DNA of 59,668 nucleotides from the NCBI GenBank assembly GCA_004293045.1, contig RDXY01000010.1, positions 1 to 59,668 on the forward strand, read 5' to 3'. Shown piece by piece: positions 41,906 to 50,161 of this stretch. A model generated the notes under the pieces. That model worked only from the letters and a program-made list of their open reading frames with translations, did not search any database and was not told the origin of the DNA. Both the position numbers and the translations under genes were made by a program. This DNA is from Flavobacteriia bacterium. Lineage in GTDB: Bacteria; Bacteroidota; Bacteroidia; Flavobacteriales; Flavobacteriaceae. Numbering within the stretch: position 1 is the first letter of the stretch; every line of letters begins with the position of its first letter.

Positions 41906-42686
41906 AGCATTACTCGTTTATGGTGGGTTCTTTTTGTGTTGGTTTTTATTTACACAAGTGGATTTTGTTTCTTTTTTTGAAATAGAACAAAATAAAGTAT
42001 TTGCAGAAGATAAAATCGGAGATATTATTTGGGATGAGATTGAACAAAATGAAGATGTAATTTATGACGACTCAATTGTGTCAACTTTAGATTCTTTATT
42101 ACTGCCATTATGTAAAGCAAATGATATAGAAAGAGATAGTTTAAAAGTGCATATAGTGAAAAACAGTCAAGTGAATGCTTTTGCTATGCCAGATAATCAT
42201 TTGGTAGTATATTCTGGACTTATTGAAGCTAGTAAAAGCGAACAAGCTTTACTGGGGGTATTAGGACATGAAATGGCTCACATTGAAAAAAACCATGTCA
42301 TGAAAAAATTATCTAAGGAGATAGGTTTTTCAGTATTGGTTTCAATGGCAACAGGAGCTAATGGAAGTCAAATTGCTGAGGTCTTAAACACATTAACGTC
42401 GTCTGCTTATGATAGAAGTTTGGAAAGAGAAGCCGATATGGAAAGTGTTCGATACATGCTAAAAGCAAAAATAGATCCAAGACCTTTCGCAGATTTTATG
42501 TATGATTTATCTTTAGATAACGAAATGCATAAATATACTTATTTGATTACCACACACCCAGAAGCAGAAGATCGCGCGAAATATATTCTTAATTATTTAA
42601 AAGGGAAAAAAATTAAATCTAAAGCAATTCTTTCTAAAGAGGCATTTAATGATTTTAAAGAAAATGTTTCTAAAAATAGAGAATAA
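41889..42686 (+). CDS. M48-family metallopeptidase
   Basis: A 265-residue zinc peptidase. The motif HEMAH (residues 127-131) supplies two zinc-ligand histidines and the catalytic glutamate, and EREAD (near 179-183) supplies the third ligand. A single hydrophobic segment at the N-terminus (about 8-24) can act as a membrane anchor or uncleaved signal, placing the catalytic domain in the periplasm. M48 members include BepA-like outer-membrane quality-control peptidases. It overlaps the DUF4870-like gene by 17 bases and ends before a shared terminator. Confidence 0.92.
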   Translation: MKIISKALLVYGGFFLCWFLFTQVDFVSFFEIEQNKVFAEDKIGDIIWDEIEQNEDVIYDDSIVSTLDSLLLPLCKANDIERDSLKVHIVKNSQVNAFAMPDNHLVVYSGLIEASKSEQALLGVLGHEMAHIEKNHVMKKLSKEIGFSVLVSMATGANGSQIAEVLNTLTSSAYDRSLEREADMESVRYMLKAKIDPRPFADFMYDLSLDNEMHKYTYLITTHPEAEDRAKYILNYLKGKKIKSKAILSKEAFNDFKENVSKNRE

Positions 42687-42701
42687 TATTCAAATCAAAC
42701 T

Positions 42702-42729
42702 AAAGGCTAATTATTCATAATTAGCCTTT
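42702..42729. terminator. Bidirectional terminator between M48 peptidase and olsF
   Basis: AAAGGCTAATTAT (42702-42714) and ATAATTAGCCTTT (42717-42729) are exact reverse complements. The olsF stop codon lies within the right arm. Confidence 0.75.
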
Positions 42730-44514
42730 ATGTTTTCTTTCTAATTCGGCTTGAAATTCTTCCATAACCGGTTTTACCGTGCTTTCTGGAATATCTGAAA
42801 TTTTAATATACATCAACCCATCAATCGCGTTGTTAAACATTGGATCAACATTAAAGGCTACAACTTTAGCGTTTTGTTTGATGTATTTTTTAATTAAAAC
42901 AGGCAATCGTAACGATCCGGGTTCAATTTCGTCGATAATTTTATCAAATTTATTTAAGTCGGCTTCAGTTTCATTAAATACGAAATCTTTATCCGCGTCT
43001 TTTAATTTTACTTTAAACTCTTTTTTTGGTTTGATATATTGTGCTACGTAGGGATCGTAATAATTGGATTTCATAAATTCAATCATCAACGATTTTGAAA
43101 ATTCAGAAAACTGATTACTAATACTCACACCCCCAATTAAAAATTTATGTTCAGGATAATGTAAAGTCGTATGCACAATTCCTTTCCAAAGCAAAAACAA
43201 GGGCATCGGTTTTTGTTGGTATTGCGAAATAATAAAAGCTCTTCCCATTTCAATAGAATGGCTCATCATATCATTTAATTCGGGTTCAAATTTAAATAGT
43301 TCATTTAAATAGAAACCTTCTAAACCATATTTTGGAAATATTTTCGAACCAAATCCCATTCGGTACGCTCCGGCTATCATTTGAGCATCATCATCCCATA
43401 AAAACATATGGTGATAATACTGGTCGTATTTGTCTAAATCAATCGCTTCGTTTGTGCCTTCACCTACTTCTCTAAAAGTAATTTCTCGTAAACGACCAAT
43501 TTCGTGTAAAATATTTGGAATTTTTTCGGCAGTTACTAAAAATACTTTATAGTTTTTACTTTGCAATAATTGATAATCACCCTCTTTTAAGAAATTAATT
43601 TCTTCAATAATTTGTTCGTGATTGGCAGGTTTTACAATTTGTTTTGCAGCTTTTGGACTTGTAAATTTAGGAAATGTCAACTTAAAGTTTTCTTCCTCAA
43701 AAGAATTAGAAAGCATGTAGGTTTTCTTTCTTAAAAACTCGCCAAATTCTGGGATATTTGTATGCTCGTTTAATTCATTAACCGAAATAGGTTTTCCTAT
43801 TCGAACTTTTATTATTCGATGTTTTTGGGTTAGTAATTCGCTAGGTAATTTTGCTGTCCGTAACGTATCGTTTAATTTAGATAAACTATAAAACAACTTG
43901 CTGTTTTGTGCATGAAAATAAATAGGAACAACAGGAACTTTCGCTTTTTTAATAATTTTTAAGGCGCCTTCTTCCCAGGGTTTGTCTACAATTAGTTTGC
44001 CATCTTTATAGGTAGAAACTTCTCCTGCAGGAAAAATCCCAAGAGGTTTTCCATCGCTTAAATGTCGTAAGGTTTCTTTTATTCCAATTACACTAGATTT
44101 TGCGTCTTTATGATTTTCAAACGGATTAACCGGCATAATATACGGTTTCATGGGTTCTATTCTGTGCAATAAAAAATTAGCTATTATTTTGAAATTGGGT
44201 TCGCGTTCCAGCATTAATTTTAATAATAATATCCCATCAATTCCACCTAAGGGATGGTTAGAAATGGTAATATAGGCACCTTCTTTTGGCAAACGTTTTA
44301 AATCTTCTTCAGGGATTTCAAATTTAATCTGAAACGCATCTAAAATAGCATTCAAAAACTCTAAATCACTTAAATGTTTATTCCGATTGTATATTTTATT
44401 GAGTGTAGAAATTTTAAGAACTTTCATGAGTAACCACCCTGAAAAAGTTCCTAAAAAACCATACTTATCCGTTTTTATCGCTTTCGCTACTTCTTTTGCA
44501 GTAACTAATCCCAT
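42721..44514 (-). CDS. olsF: Bifunctional OlsF-type ornithine lipid acyltransferase
   Basis: A 597-residue fusion: an N-terminal PlsC-like acyltransferase (about 60-290; SNHPLGGIDG with His87, then FPAGEVSTYKDGK) and a C-terminal GNAT-like OlsB domain (about 310-520; FREVGEGTNEAIDLDKYDQYYHHMFLWDD, IAGAYRMGFG, EMGRAFIISQYQ). In OlsF of Flavobacterium and Serratia the OlsB-like part N-acylates ornithine and the PlsC-like part then O-acylates it. The family motif here is H-x5-D (NHPLGGID), which differs from the classical PlsC H-x4-D. Ornithine lipids are membrane lipids without phosphate. It has its own -7 element. Confidence 0.85.
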   Translation of the reverse strand: MGLVTAKEVAKAIKTDKYGFLGTFSGWLLMKVLKISTLNKIYNRNKHLSDLEFLNAILDAFQIKFEIPEEDLKRLPKEGAYITISNHPLGGIDGILLLKLMLEREPNFKIIANFLLHRIEPMKPYIMPVNPFENHKDAKSSVIGIKETLRHLSDGKPLGIFPAGEVSTYKDGKLIVDKPWEEGALKIIKKAKVPVVPIYFHAQNSKLFYSLSKLNDTLRTAKLPSELLTQKHRIIKVRIGKPISVNELNEHTNIPEFGEFLRKKTYMLSNSFEEENFKLTFPKFTSPKAAKQIVKPANHEQIIEEINFLKEGDYQLLQSKNYKVFLVTAEKIPNILHEIGRLREITFREVGEGTNEAIDLDKYDQYYHHMFLWDDDAQMIAGAYRMGFGSKIFPKYGLEGFYLNELFKFEPELNDMMSHSIEMGRAFIISQYQQKPMPLFLLWKGIVHTTLHYPEHKFLIGGVSISNQFSEFSKSLMIEFMKSNYYDPYVAQYIKPKKEFKVKLKDADKDFVFNETEADLNKFDKIIDEIEPGSLRLPVLIKKYIKQNAKVVAFNVDPMFNNAIDGLMYIKISDIPESTVKPVMEEFQAELERKHKG

Positions 44515-44537
44515 TTATTTGTGTTTTGACAGAGAAA

Positions 44538-44545
44538 CAAAGATA
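44538..44545 (-). promoter_or_regulatory. Candidate -7 element for olsF
   Basis: TATCTTTG on the minus strand, 23 bases before the olsF start at 44514. No well-spaced -33 box. Confidence 0.5.
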
Positions 44546-44668
44546 ACAATTCTATTCAATTTCCGTATAACTTGCTATAACAATTGCCAACAATTTAATA
44601 ATTGGCTTTTTTTGCTAAAATTTTTATAAATTACTCATTTAAAGATACATTTTATTGAAAACTTTTTC

Positions 44669-44676
44669 TATTTTTG
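44669..44676 (+). promoter_or_regulatory. Candidate -7 element upstream of xth
   Basis: TATTTTTG matches TAnnTTTG but lies 94 bases before the xth start, which would give a long leader of about 88 bases. Nothing else is recognised in 44515-44770 besides AT-rich sequence. Confidence 0.3.
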
Positions 44677-44770
44677 AGAATTAGATTTTTTAACACAACA
44701 TCCACCACGAAAAGGTTTAGAAGTAGGTTAAAAATAAAAATTTCTTGCAGTATTAATACTAATATAGTTA

Positions 44771-45532
44771 ATGAAGATTATCTCTTATAATGTCAACGGA
44801 ATTAGAGCAGCCATAACCAAAGGGTTTATTGACTGGCTTCAAAGTGCTAACCCAGATGTAATTTGTTTACAAGAAATAAAAGCTACTGAAGATCAAATCC
44901 CTACAGATGAAATAACGACTGCAGGTTATCCGTATCAATATTATTTTTCAGCACAAAAAAAAGGATATAGTGGTGTGGCAATTTTATGTAAAACCAAACC
45001 TAACAATATTGTTTTTGGAACCGGCATAGAAAGTATGGATATTGAAGGAAGAAATGTCCGTGTAGATTTTGAAAACCTTTCCGTAATGAGCATGTATTTG
45101 CCTTCTGGAACCAATTCGGACCGATTGGGATATAAGTTTCAATATATGGACGACATTCAAGACTATATTATAAACTTGAGTAAAGAAATTCCGCATTTAG
45201 TTGTTTGTGGCGACTATAATATTTGTCATGAAGCTATTGATATTCATAATCCGAAAGGGAACGAAAAAACATCCGGTTTTTTGCCCGAAGAACGGGCTTG
45301 GTTAGATGGCTTTATGAAGACAGGAATGATTGATACATTTCGCCATTTAAACAAAGAACCGCATAATTATAGTTGGTGGAGTTATAGAGCAAACGCAAGA
45401 AATAATAACAAAGGATGGCGAATAGACTATTGTTTAGCTGCCGAACCTTTAAAAGATAAAATAAAAAGAGCCCTAATTTTACCAGAAGCCAAACATTCCG
45501 ATCATTGTCCGGTTTTGGTGGAAATAGGGTAA
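44771..45532 (+). CDS. xth: Exodeoxyribonuclease III (AP endonuclease)
   Basis: A 253-residue exonuclease III/AP endonuclease of base-excision repair that cleaves at abasic sites and has 3' phosphatase and exonuclease activities. Active-site motifs are visible: SYNVNGIRAA, LQEIKATE (metal Glu), MYLPSGTNSD, GDYNICHEAIDIHNPKGN, the catalytic Asp in RIDYCLA and SDHCPV (catalytic His). The length is normal and the start codon is the only nearby ATG. It stands alone with no clear operon partner. Confidence 0.96.
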   Translation: MKIISYNVNGIRAAITKGFIDWLQSANPDVICLQEIKATEDQIPTDEITTAGYPYQYYFSAQKKGYSGVAILCKTKPNNIVFGTGIESMDIEGRNVRVDFENLSVMSMYLPSGTNSDRLGYKFQYMDDIQDYIINLSKEIPHLVVCGDYNICHEAIDIHNPKGNEKTSGFLPEERAWLDGFMKTGMIDTFRHLNKEPHNYSWWSYRANARNNNKGWRIDYCLAAEPLKDKIKRALILPEAKHSDHCPVLVEIG

Positions 45533-45629
45533 TCGAAATACCATACCAAAAAGTATAACCAAATTAGAAAATAATACGTCTTAAATCAATAATAATAACC
45601 GATTCGAAAAGAATCAAATATATAATAAA

Positions 45630-46595
45630 ATGATAAGAAAAATCGCATTAGGCCTAGTGATAGTTAGCATGAGTACATCATGTGTTTCCAAAAAAATATA
45701 CCAAGATTTAGAAAACAAGTTTGCCGATTTAAAGAAAGAACGCAATGCGTTAGCAGATGAAAATGAAGGGTTAAAAACCAATAATTCTACCTTGCAAACC
45801 GATTTAAACAAATATAAATCGGAAGCAGAAAAATTAAAGGCAGAACGCGATAAATTAGCGGCTGATTATGCGGCAACCAAGAAAAGTTTGGACAATTTAA
45901 AGTCGTCTTACGCCGCCTTAGAGAAAGATAGTAATGAAGCTTTAGATGCGAATATCAAAAAAAATCGTGAATTATTGGCAGAATTAGAAGCCAAACAAAA
46001 AGCAATGGCTGCTGAACAAGATAAATTAAACAAGTTAAAAGCCGATTTATTAAAATCATCAACTCGTTTAGCAGAATTAGAAAAAATTATGGCTGACAAA
46101 GAAGCAGCTATGAAAAAATTAAAAGAGACTTTGTCTAAGTCACTTAAAGCGTTTGAAGGAAAAGGCTTAACGGTAACTGAAAGAGATGGAAAAGTGTATG
46201 TTTCTATGGAAAATAAATTACTTTTTGAATCAGGAAGTTACACCGTTGGAAGTGAAGGAAAAAAAGCGGTTGATTTAGTAGGAAAAGTTTTAGGTGACAA
46301 TCCAGATTTATCTGTGCTAATTGAAGGGCATACTGATAACGATAAAATTACGGGAACTTTAGCCGGCGGAATTGAAAGCAATTGGGATTTATCTACGAAA
46401 CGTGCGACTTCAATTGTAACTATCTTAACGGCTAATTCTAAAGTTAATAAGGCGAATTTAACGGCTGCTGGAAGAAGTGAATTTGCACCATTATTAAGCA
46501 ATGACTCAGCAGAAGGAAAAGCTAAAAATCGTAGAATTGAAATTATTTTAACACCAAAATTAGACGAATTGTCTAAGTTGTTAAATGAAATGTAA
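45630..46595 (+). CDS. OmpA-family lipoprotein with coiled coil
   Basis: A 321-residue protein: a lipoprotein signal (MSTSC, Cys17), a long coiled coil (about 25-185; rich in Lys, Glu, Ala and Leu) and a C-terminal OmpA-like peptidoglycan-binding domain (about 195-310). The OmpA motifs are VLIEGHTDND, NWDLSTKRATSIV and GRSEFAPLLSNDSAEGKAKNRRIEI. It likely links the outer membrane to the cell wall. The ATG is preceded by AAATATATAATAAA, like the atp leaders. A strong terminator follows. Confidence 0.9.
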   Translation: MIRKIALGLVIVSMSTSCVSKKIYQDLENKFADLKKERNALADENEGLKTNNSTLQTDLNKYKSEAEKLKAERDKLAADYAATKKSLDNLKSSYAALEKDSNEALDANIKKNRELLAELEAKQKAMAAEQDKLNKLKADLLKSSTRLAELEKIMADKEAAMKKLKETLSKSLKAFEGKGLTVTERDGKVYVSMENKLLFESGSYTVGSEGKKAVDLVGKVLGDNPDLSVLIEGHTDNDKITGTLAGGIESNWDLSTKRATSIVTILTANSKVNKANLTAAGRSEFAPLLSNDSAEGKAKNRRIEIILTPKLDELSKLLNEM

Positions 46596-46615
46596 GACGA
46601 ATTTATTATATCCTT

Positions 46616-46650
46616 AAATTGCCTAAAAAATCTTTTTAGGCAATTTTTTT
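46616..46650 (+). terminator. Terminator after the OmpA-like gene
   Basis: AAATTGCCTAAAAA (46616-46629) pairs with TTTTTAGGCAATTT (46633-46646), followed by further Ts. Confidence 0.85.
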
Positions 46651-46662
46651 AAAGCATAAAGT

Positions 46663-47118
46663 ATGAAATCCATTCATCACTTACTTCAACAATTAGAAAA
46701 TCATATCCCTAATTTAGAAAAAACGAATCCGAAGGTTTCAACCAGTACTGTTGGCTGGCAAATAGATCATTGTTTGTTAGTAATAAATGGCATAATAGGT
46801 CAGTTAGAAATTTCAAATCCATCTAAATTCCAGCCCAAATGGACCTTTTCTAAATTTATTATTTTTACAACGAGTAAAATTCTTAGAGGAAAAGCTAAAG
46901 CACCAAAAGTGGTCATTCCAATTCAGGTTGCAACTCAAAACGAATTAAATGCCAAACTAGAAGCCGCTAAAAATAATGTTTTAAAGCTGGATTCTTTTTC
47001 TGAAAATCAGTTTTTTAACCATCCTTATTTTAACGATTTAAATGTAAAACAAACCAAAAGATTCTTAATGATTCATACCAAGCATCATTTAAAAATAATA
47101 GAAGATATCTTGAAATAA
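46663..47118 (+). CDS. DinB-like (DUF1569-type) protein
   Basis: A 151-residue four-helix protein. Histidines suitable for a DinB-type metal site are present: His in WQIDHCLLV (about residue 36), HPYFNDLN (about 124) and HTKHHLK (about 142-145). DUF1569/DinB-like proteins are small, often metal-binding, and have no settled common activity. The gene begins 16 bases after the OmpA terminator, with no clear -7 element, and is 75 bases upstream of the aldo/keto reductase. Confidence 0.75.
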   Translation: MKSIHHLLQQLENHIPNLEKTNPKVSTSTVGWQIDHCLLVINGIIGQLEISNPSKFQPKWTFSKFIIFTTSKILRGKAKAPKVVIPIQVATQNELNAKLEAAKNNVLKLDSFSENQFFNHPYFNDLNVKQTKRFLMIHTKHHLKIIEDILK

Positions 47119-47193
47119 ATAAAATCTATATTACTTTAACGTTTCACTATATTAAACTTCGTAACTTCGTCATGAAATAAAAAGTATGTTTTA

Positions 47194-48231
47194 ATGAAAT
47201 TCACAACCCTTCCAAATACCAATTTAAAAGTCAGCAAAGCTTGTTTGGGCACCATGACATTCGGAAATCAAAACTCCGAATCGGAAGCCCATTTTCAATT
47301 AGATTATGCTGTAGAACGAGGCATTAATTTTATTGATACAGCCGAAATGTATCCTATTGGTGGGAACGAACATATTTTTGGAAGTACAGAACGTTTTATT
47401 GGAACTTGGTTAGCCAAAAACAAACACAAAAGAGACGATTTAGTGCTAGCCACTAAAATTGCAGGACCCAATAGAGGTATGGATTATATCCGTAAGCCAC
47501 TGGACTTTTCTAAGAAAAGTCTTACAGAAGCGGTGGAATTAAGTTTAAAAAATTTACAGACCGACTATATTGATTTGTATCAAACGCATTGGCCGGAACG
47601 TATTATGAATATGTTTCAAAAAAGAGGTGTGGAGAAATTAGATGCGCATTGGCAAGAAAATATTTTTGAGGTTTTAACCGTTTTTGATGGTTTAATTAAA
47701 GAGGGAAAAATAAAACATATTGGTATTTCTAATGAAAATCCGTGGGGTGTGATGAAGTTTTTAATGGAAAGTGAAAAGCATAATTTACCTCGAATTGCCA
47801 CCATTCAAAATCCATTTTCTTTATTAAATAGATTGTATGAAGTAGGTTTGTCGGAAATTGGAATGCGAGAAAACGTTGGTTTATTGGCGTATTCACCATT
47901 AGGTTTTGGCTTTTTATCCGGAAAATATTTAAACGGAACTCCAGAAAATTCGCGAATGAAATTATTTCCAAATTTTGTACGTTATACAAACGAAAATTGT
48001 TTTAAAGCCACAAAATTATACCAAGATGTAGCAAATAGTTTGGGCTTGACGATAACCGAAATGGCGATTGCGTTTGTAAACCATCAAGAATTTGTATCTT
48101 CTACAATAATTGGTGCTACCACAATTGAGCAACTTGAAGAAAATATTAATGCCTTTGATGTCATGTTAACGGATGCCGTTTTTGAAGAAATCAATAAAAT
48201 ACAGGAATTAATTCCAAACCCAGCGCCCTAA
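47194..48231 (+). CDS. Aldo/keto reductase
   Basis: A 345-residue NADPH-type aldo/keto reductase, TIM barrel. The catalytic tetrad region shows Asp in INFIDTAEMYP, with Tyr in the same motif, Lys in LVLATKIAG and His in LYQTHWPE. A C-terminal IGATTIEQLEENI gives the cofactor phosphate-binding site. The length and similarity suggest the Tas-like subfamily (tyrosine-auxotrophy suppressor type). The substrate is not predictable. The stop is followed by a weak hairpin. Confidence 0.92.
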   Translation: MKFTTLPNTNLKVSKACLGTMTFGNQNSESEAHFQLDYAVERGINFIDTAEMYPIGGNEHIFGSTERFIGTWLAKNKHKRDDLVLATKIAGPNRGMDYIRKPLDFSKKSLTEAVELSLKNLQTDYIDLYQTHWPERIMNMFQKRGVEKLDAHWQENIFEVLTVFDGLIKEGKIKHIGISNENPWGVMKFLMESEKHNLPRIATIQNPFSLLNRLYEVGLSEIGMRENVGLLAYSPLGFGFLSGKYLNGTPENSRMKLFPNFVRYTNENCFKATKLYQDVANSLGLTITEMAIAFVNHQEFVSSTIIGATTIEQLEENINAFDVMLTDAVFEEINKIQELIPNPAP

Positions 48232-48235
48232 AATT

Positions 48236-48276
48236 AAAAACCCCTCGATAGTTTTACACTTCCAAAGGGTTTTTTA
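48236..48276 (+). terminator. Possible terminator after aldo/keto reductase
   Basis: AAAAACCC (48236-48243) can pair with GGGTTTTT (48267-48274) across a 23-base loop, followed by a short T-run. The long loop makes it weak, and the next gene on the other strand ends at 48303. Confidence 0.4.
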
Positions 48277-48302
48277 CTTATTTGTTAAGATAAGACTTAA
48301 AA

Positions 48303-50123
48303 TTACAAATTTTCAATTAGTTTATCTTTTGGATATTTTACTTTGTAACTGATTCTATATTTTTTTGTTTCGTTAGGTTTTAGCTTAATTTCCCATGTCA
48401 ATACTCCAGTTTCTTCATTTGCTTTTGCGCCATCTTTATCCAAAAGTTCTACGGTTATTTCTTTATCTGTACTTAATGGATATTGGTCTTTTAACAGCAT
48501 ATTTATGTCTTCTTTTTTGTTGTTTCTAACCGTAATATCATACGTAAAGGTTTGTTCTTTATATGATGATAAAAATTTAGTCCCTGATTTATCTGTTATT
48601 CTTTCACGTTTTATAGAGATTTTTTTATCTCTACCCATACTTAAATTTAAAGTGTCTTGCGTTTGGTTCGGATTGATCATCGTTTTTCCTACATACATGC
48701 CTTCGAAAACAATATTTGCCTCACCAGGTAATAAATTATATTTTGCATAATCGTTTAATTCAGCCAATAAAAAGGCTTCTTTTTCCACTTTCGGTACCGC
48801 ATAATACTTATAAGTGGCTGGAATTTTAATATCTTTTAAAGATACACTATGTGCTTTTCCATTAGATAAAATATCATACGGAATATCAATATCGAAAGAC
48901 ACATTTAACTCTTGTTCTTCAATTGTGGTATAATCATTCATATTTTTTGTTGTAATAACAATAACCCCGTTGCTACCCCGATTACCAAACTCTGATAATG
49001 CTTCTTCATCTTTAATTACTCTAACATCTTTTATGCTTGTTGGTGAAATTTTTCTGAATTCTTCAGCACTTGAAGGAAAACCATTAATTACATAAAGGGG
49101 ATCAGTGTTTTCATTAATTGAGCCATAACCTCTTATAATAACCTTATCTTTTGCACCTGGTTGCCCATTTGCAGTAGTAACATTTACCCCGGCTAGTTGT
49201 CCTTGCAATGTATTTGAAACATTTGCATTGAGTTTGTTTTCAAATTCTTTATATTTTCCATATCTCAAAAACCAAGCTTGTAATAATGGTGCAAGGTTAT
49301 TTTGATTTGGATTGCCACTTGAAAGGGTAAGTTTTACTTTTTTCCAGTCGATTCCTGTATTTTGCGTTACTTTTGCTTTGTATGCAAGATCAATTGAGGT
49401 ATTGATATTTTCTGCTCGTAAATCGTAAAATGGTTGCCAAGAAGCCGAATTGGTAATATAAGAAATATCTAAATTTACATTTCCTGCAACTTCATTCATT
49501 ACTTGTAAAATCAGTTTTCCTTCTGATGTTTTTTCCTCTTTTTGGGTGTTAATTTCCAATTTATTGTTTAATTCGCTAAGTGTTTTGTTCCATTTTGTTT
49601 CTTTTTCTGTAAGCAACACAACTGCATTATCAAGTTCCGTTCTTTTAGATTTGTAATATTCAACAAGCTTCATTAGTTCTGCTACATTTAAACCAGAATT
49701 TGCACCTCGAATTTCTTTGTTTTTATCTAATATTTCGATGGTTTGTTGGTGCGAATATTTATCAATTTGTATTTTTTTAAGTTCCTTTTGAACATATAAA
49801 ATGCTGTCTTGAACTCTTTTAATAGCCGGATTACTTTCGTCAAGTTCGTATTCAGAAATATAATTATCTGAAAATTGTACAGACAAAACAGTTACACTTT
49901 TCGGCGCACCAATTTGTACGGTGTTTTCATTTAAGTAATCCGCTACATTTTTTATAACGATTTCACTTGTTCCAATTGGTAAATTTACCGATGTACTCTG
50001 TGTTATTTCAGCACCAGAAAAATAAACGGTTGCCGCTTTTGTTTTGGCTGAAGTAAAAATTGGTTTTTGTGCAAAAGCAATTGCAGAGACCAGTAAGCAA
50101 ATAGTTAAGATACGGTTTTTCAT
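48303..50123 (-). CDS. MuiA/DUF4139 family protein with an inserted TonB-plug-like domain
   Basis: A 606-residue protein with a signal peptide (MKNRILTICLLVSAIAFAQ). Its N-terminal DUF4140 region and coiled coil (about 22-200) and its C-terminal DUF4139 beta domain (about 210-290 and 400-600; SYITNSASWQPFYDLRAENI, LLKDQYPLSTDKEITVEL) define the mucoidy-inhibitor A-like family. Between them, residues about 303-394 read like a TonB-dependent receptor plug of the SusC/RagA type: LQGQLAGVNVTTANGQPGA, IIRGYGSI, DPLYVINGFP, GNRGSNGVIVITTK. No beta-barrel follows. The function is unknown. The gene lies 39 bases downstream of radA's stop on the same strand. Confidence 0.88.
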   Translation of the reverse strand: MKNRILTICLLVSAIAFAQKPIFTSAKTKAATVYFSGAEITQSTSVNLPIGTSEIVIKNVADYLNENTVQIGAPKSVTVLSVQFSDNYISEYELDESNPAIKRVQDSILYVQKELKKIQIDKYSHQQTIEILDKNKEIRGANSGLNVAELMKLVEYYKSKRTELDNAVVLLTEKETKWNKTLSELNNKLEINTQKEEKTSEGKLILQVMNEVAGNVNLDISYITNSASWQPFYDLRAENINTSIDLAYKAKVTQNTGIDWKKVKLTLSSGNPNQNNLAPLLQAWFLRYGKYKEFENKLNANVSNTLQGQLAGVNVTTANGQPGAKDKVIIRGYGSINENTDPLYVINGFPSSAEEFRKISPTSIKDVRVIKDEEALSEFGNRGSNGVIVITTKNMNDYTTIEEQELNVSFDIDIPYDILSNGKAHSVSLKDIKIPATYKYYAVPKVEKEAFLLAELNDYAKYNLLPGEANIVFEGMYVGKTMINPNQTQDTLNLSMGRDKKISIKRERITDKSGTKFLSSYKEQTFTYDITVRNNKKEDINMLLKDQYPLSTDKEITVELLDKDGAKANEETGVLTWEIKLKPNETKKYRISYKVKYPKDKLIENL

Positions 50124-50161
50124 ATATTTTATGTTTAAGAATGAGGTTTTATTTTATTATT

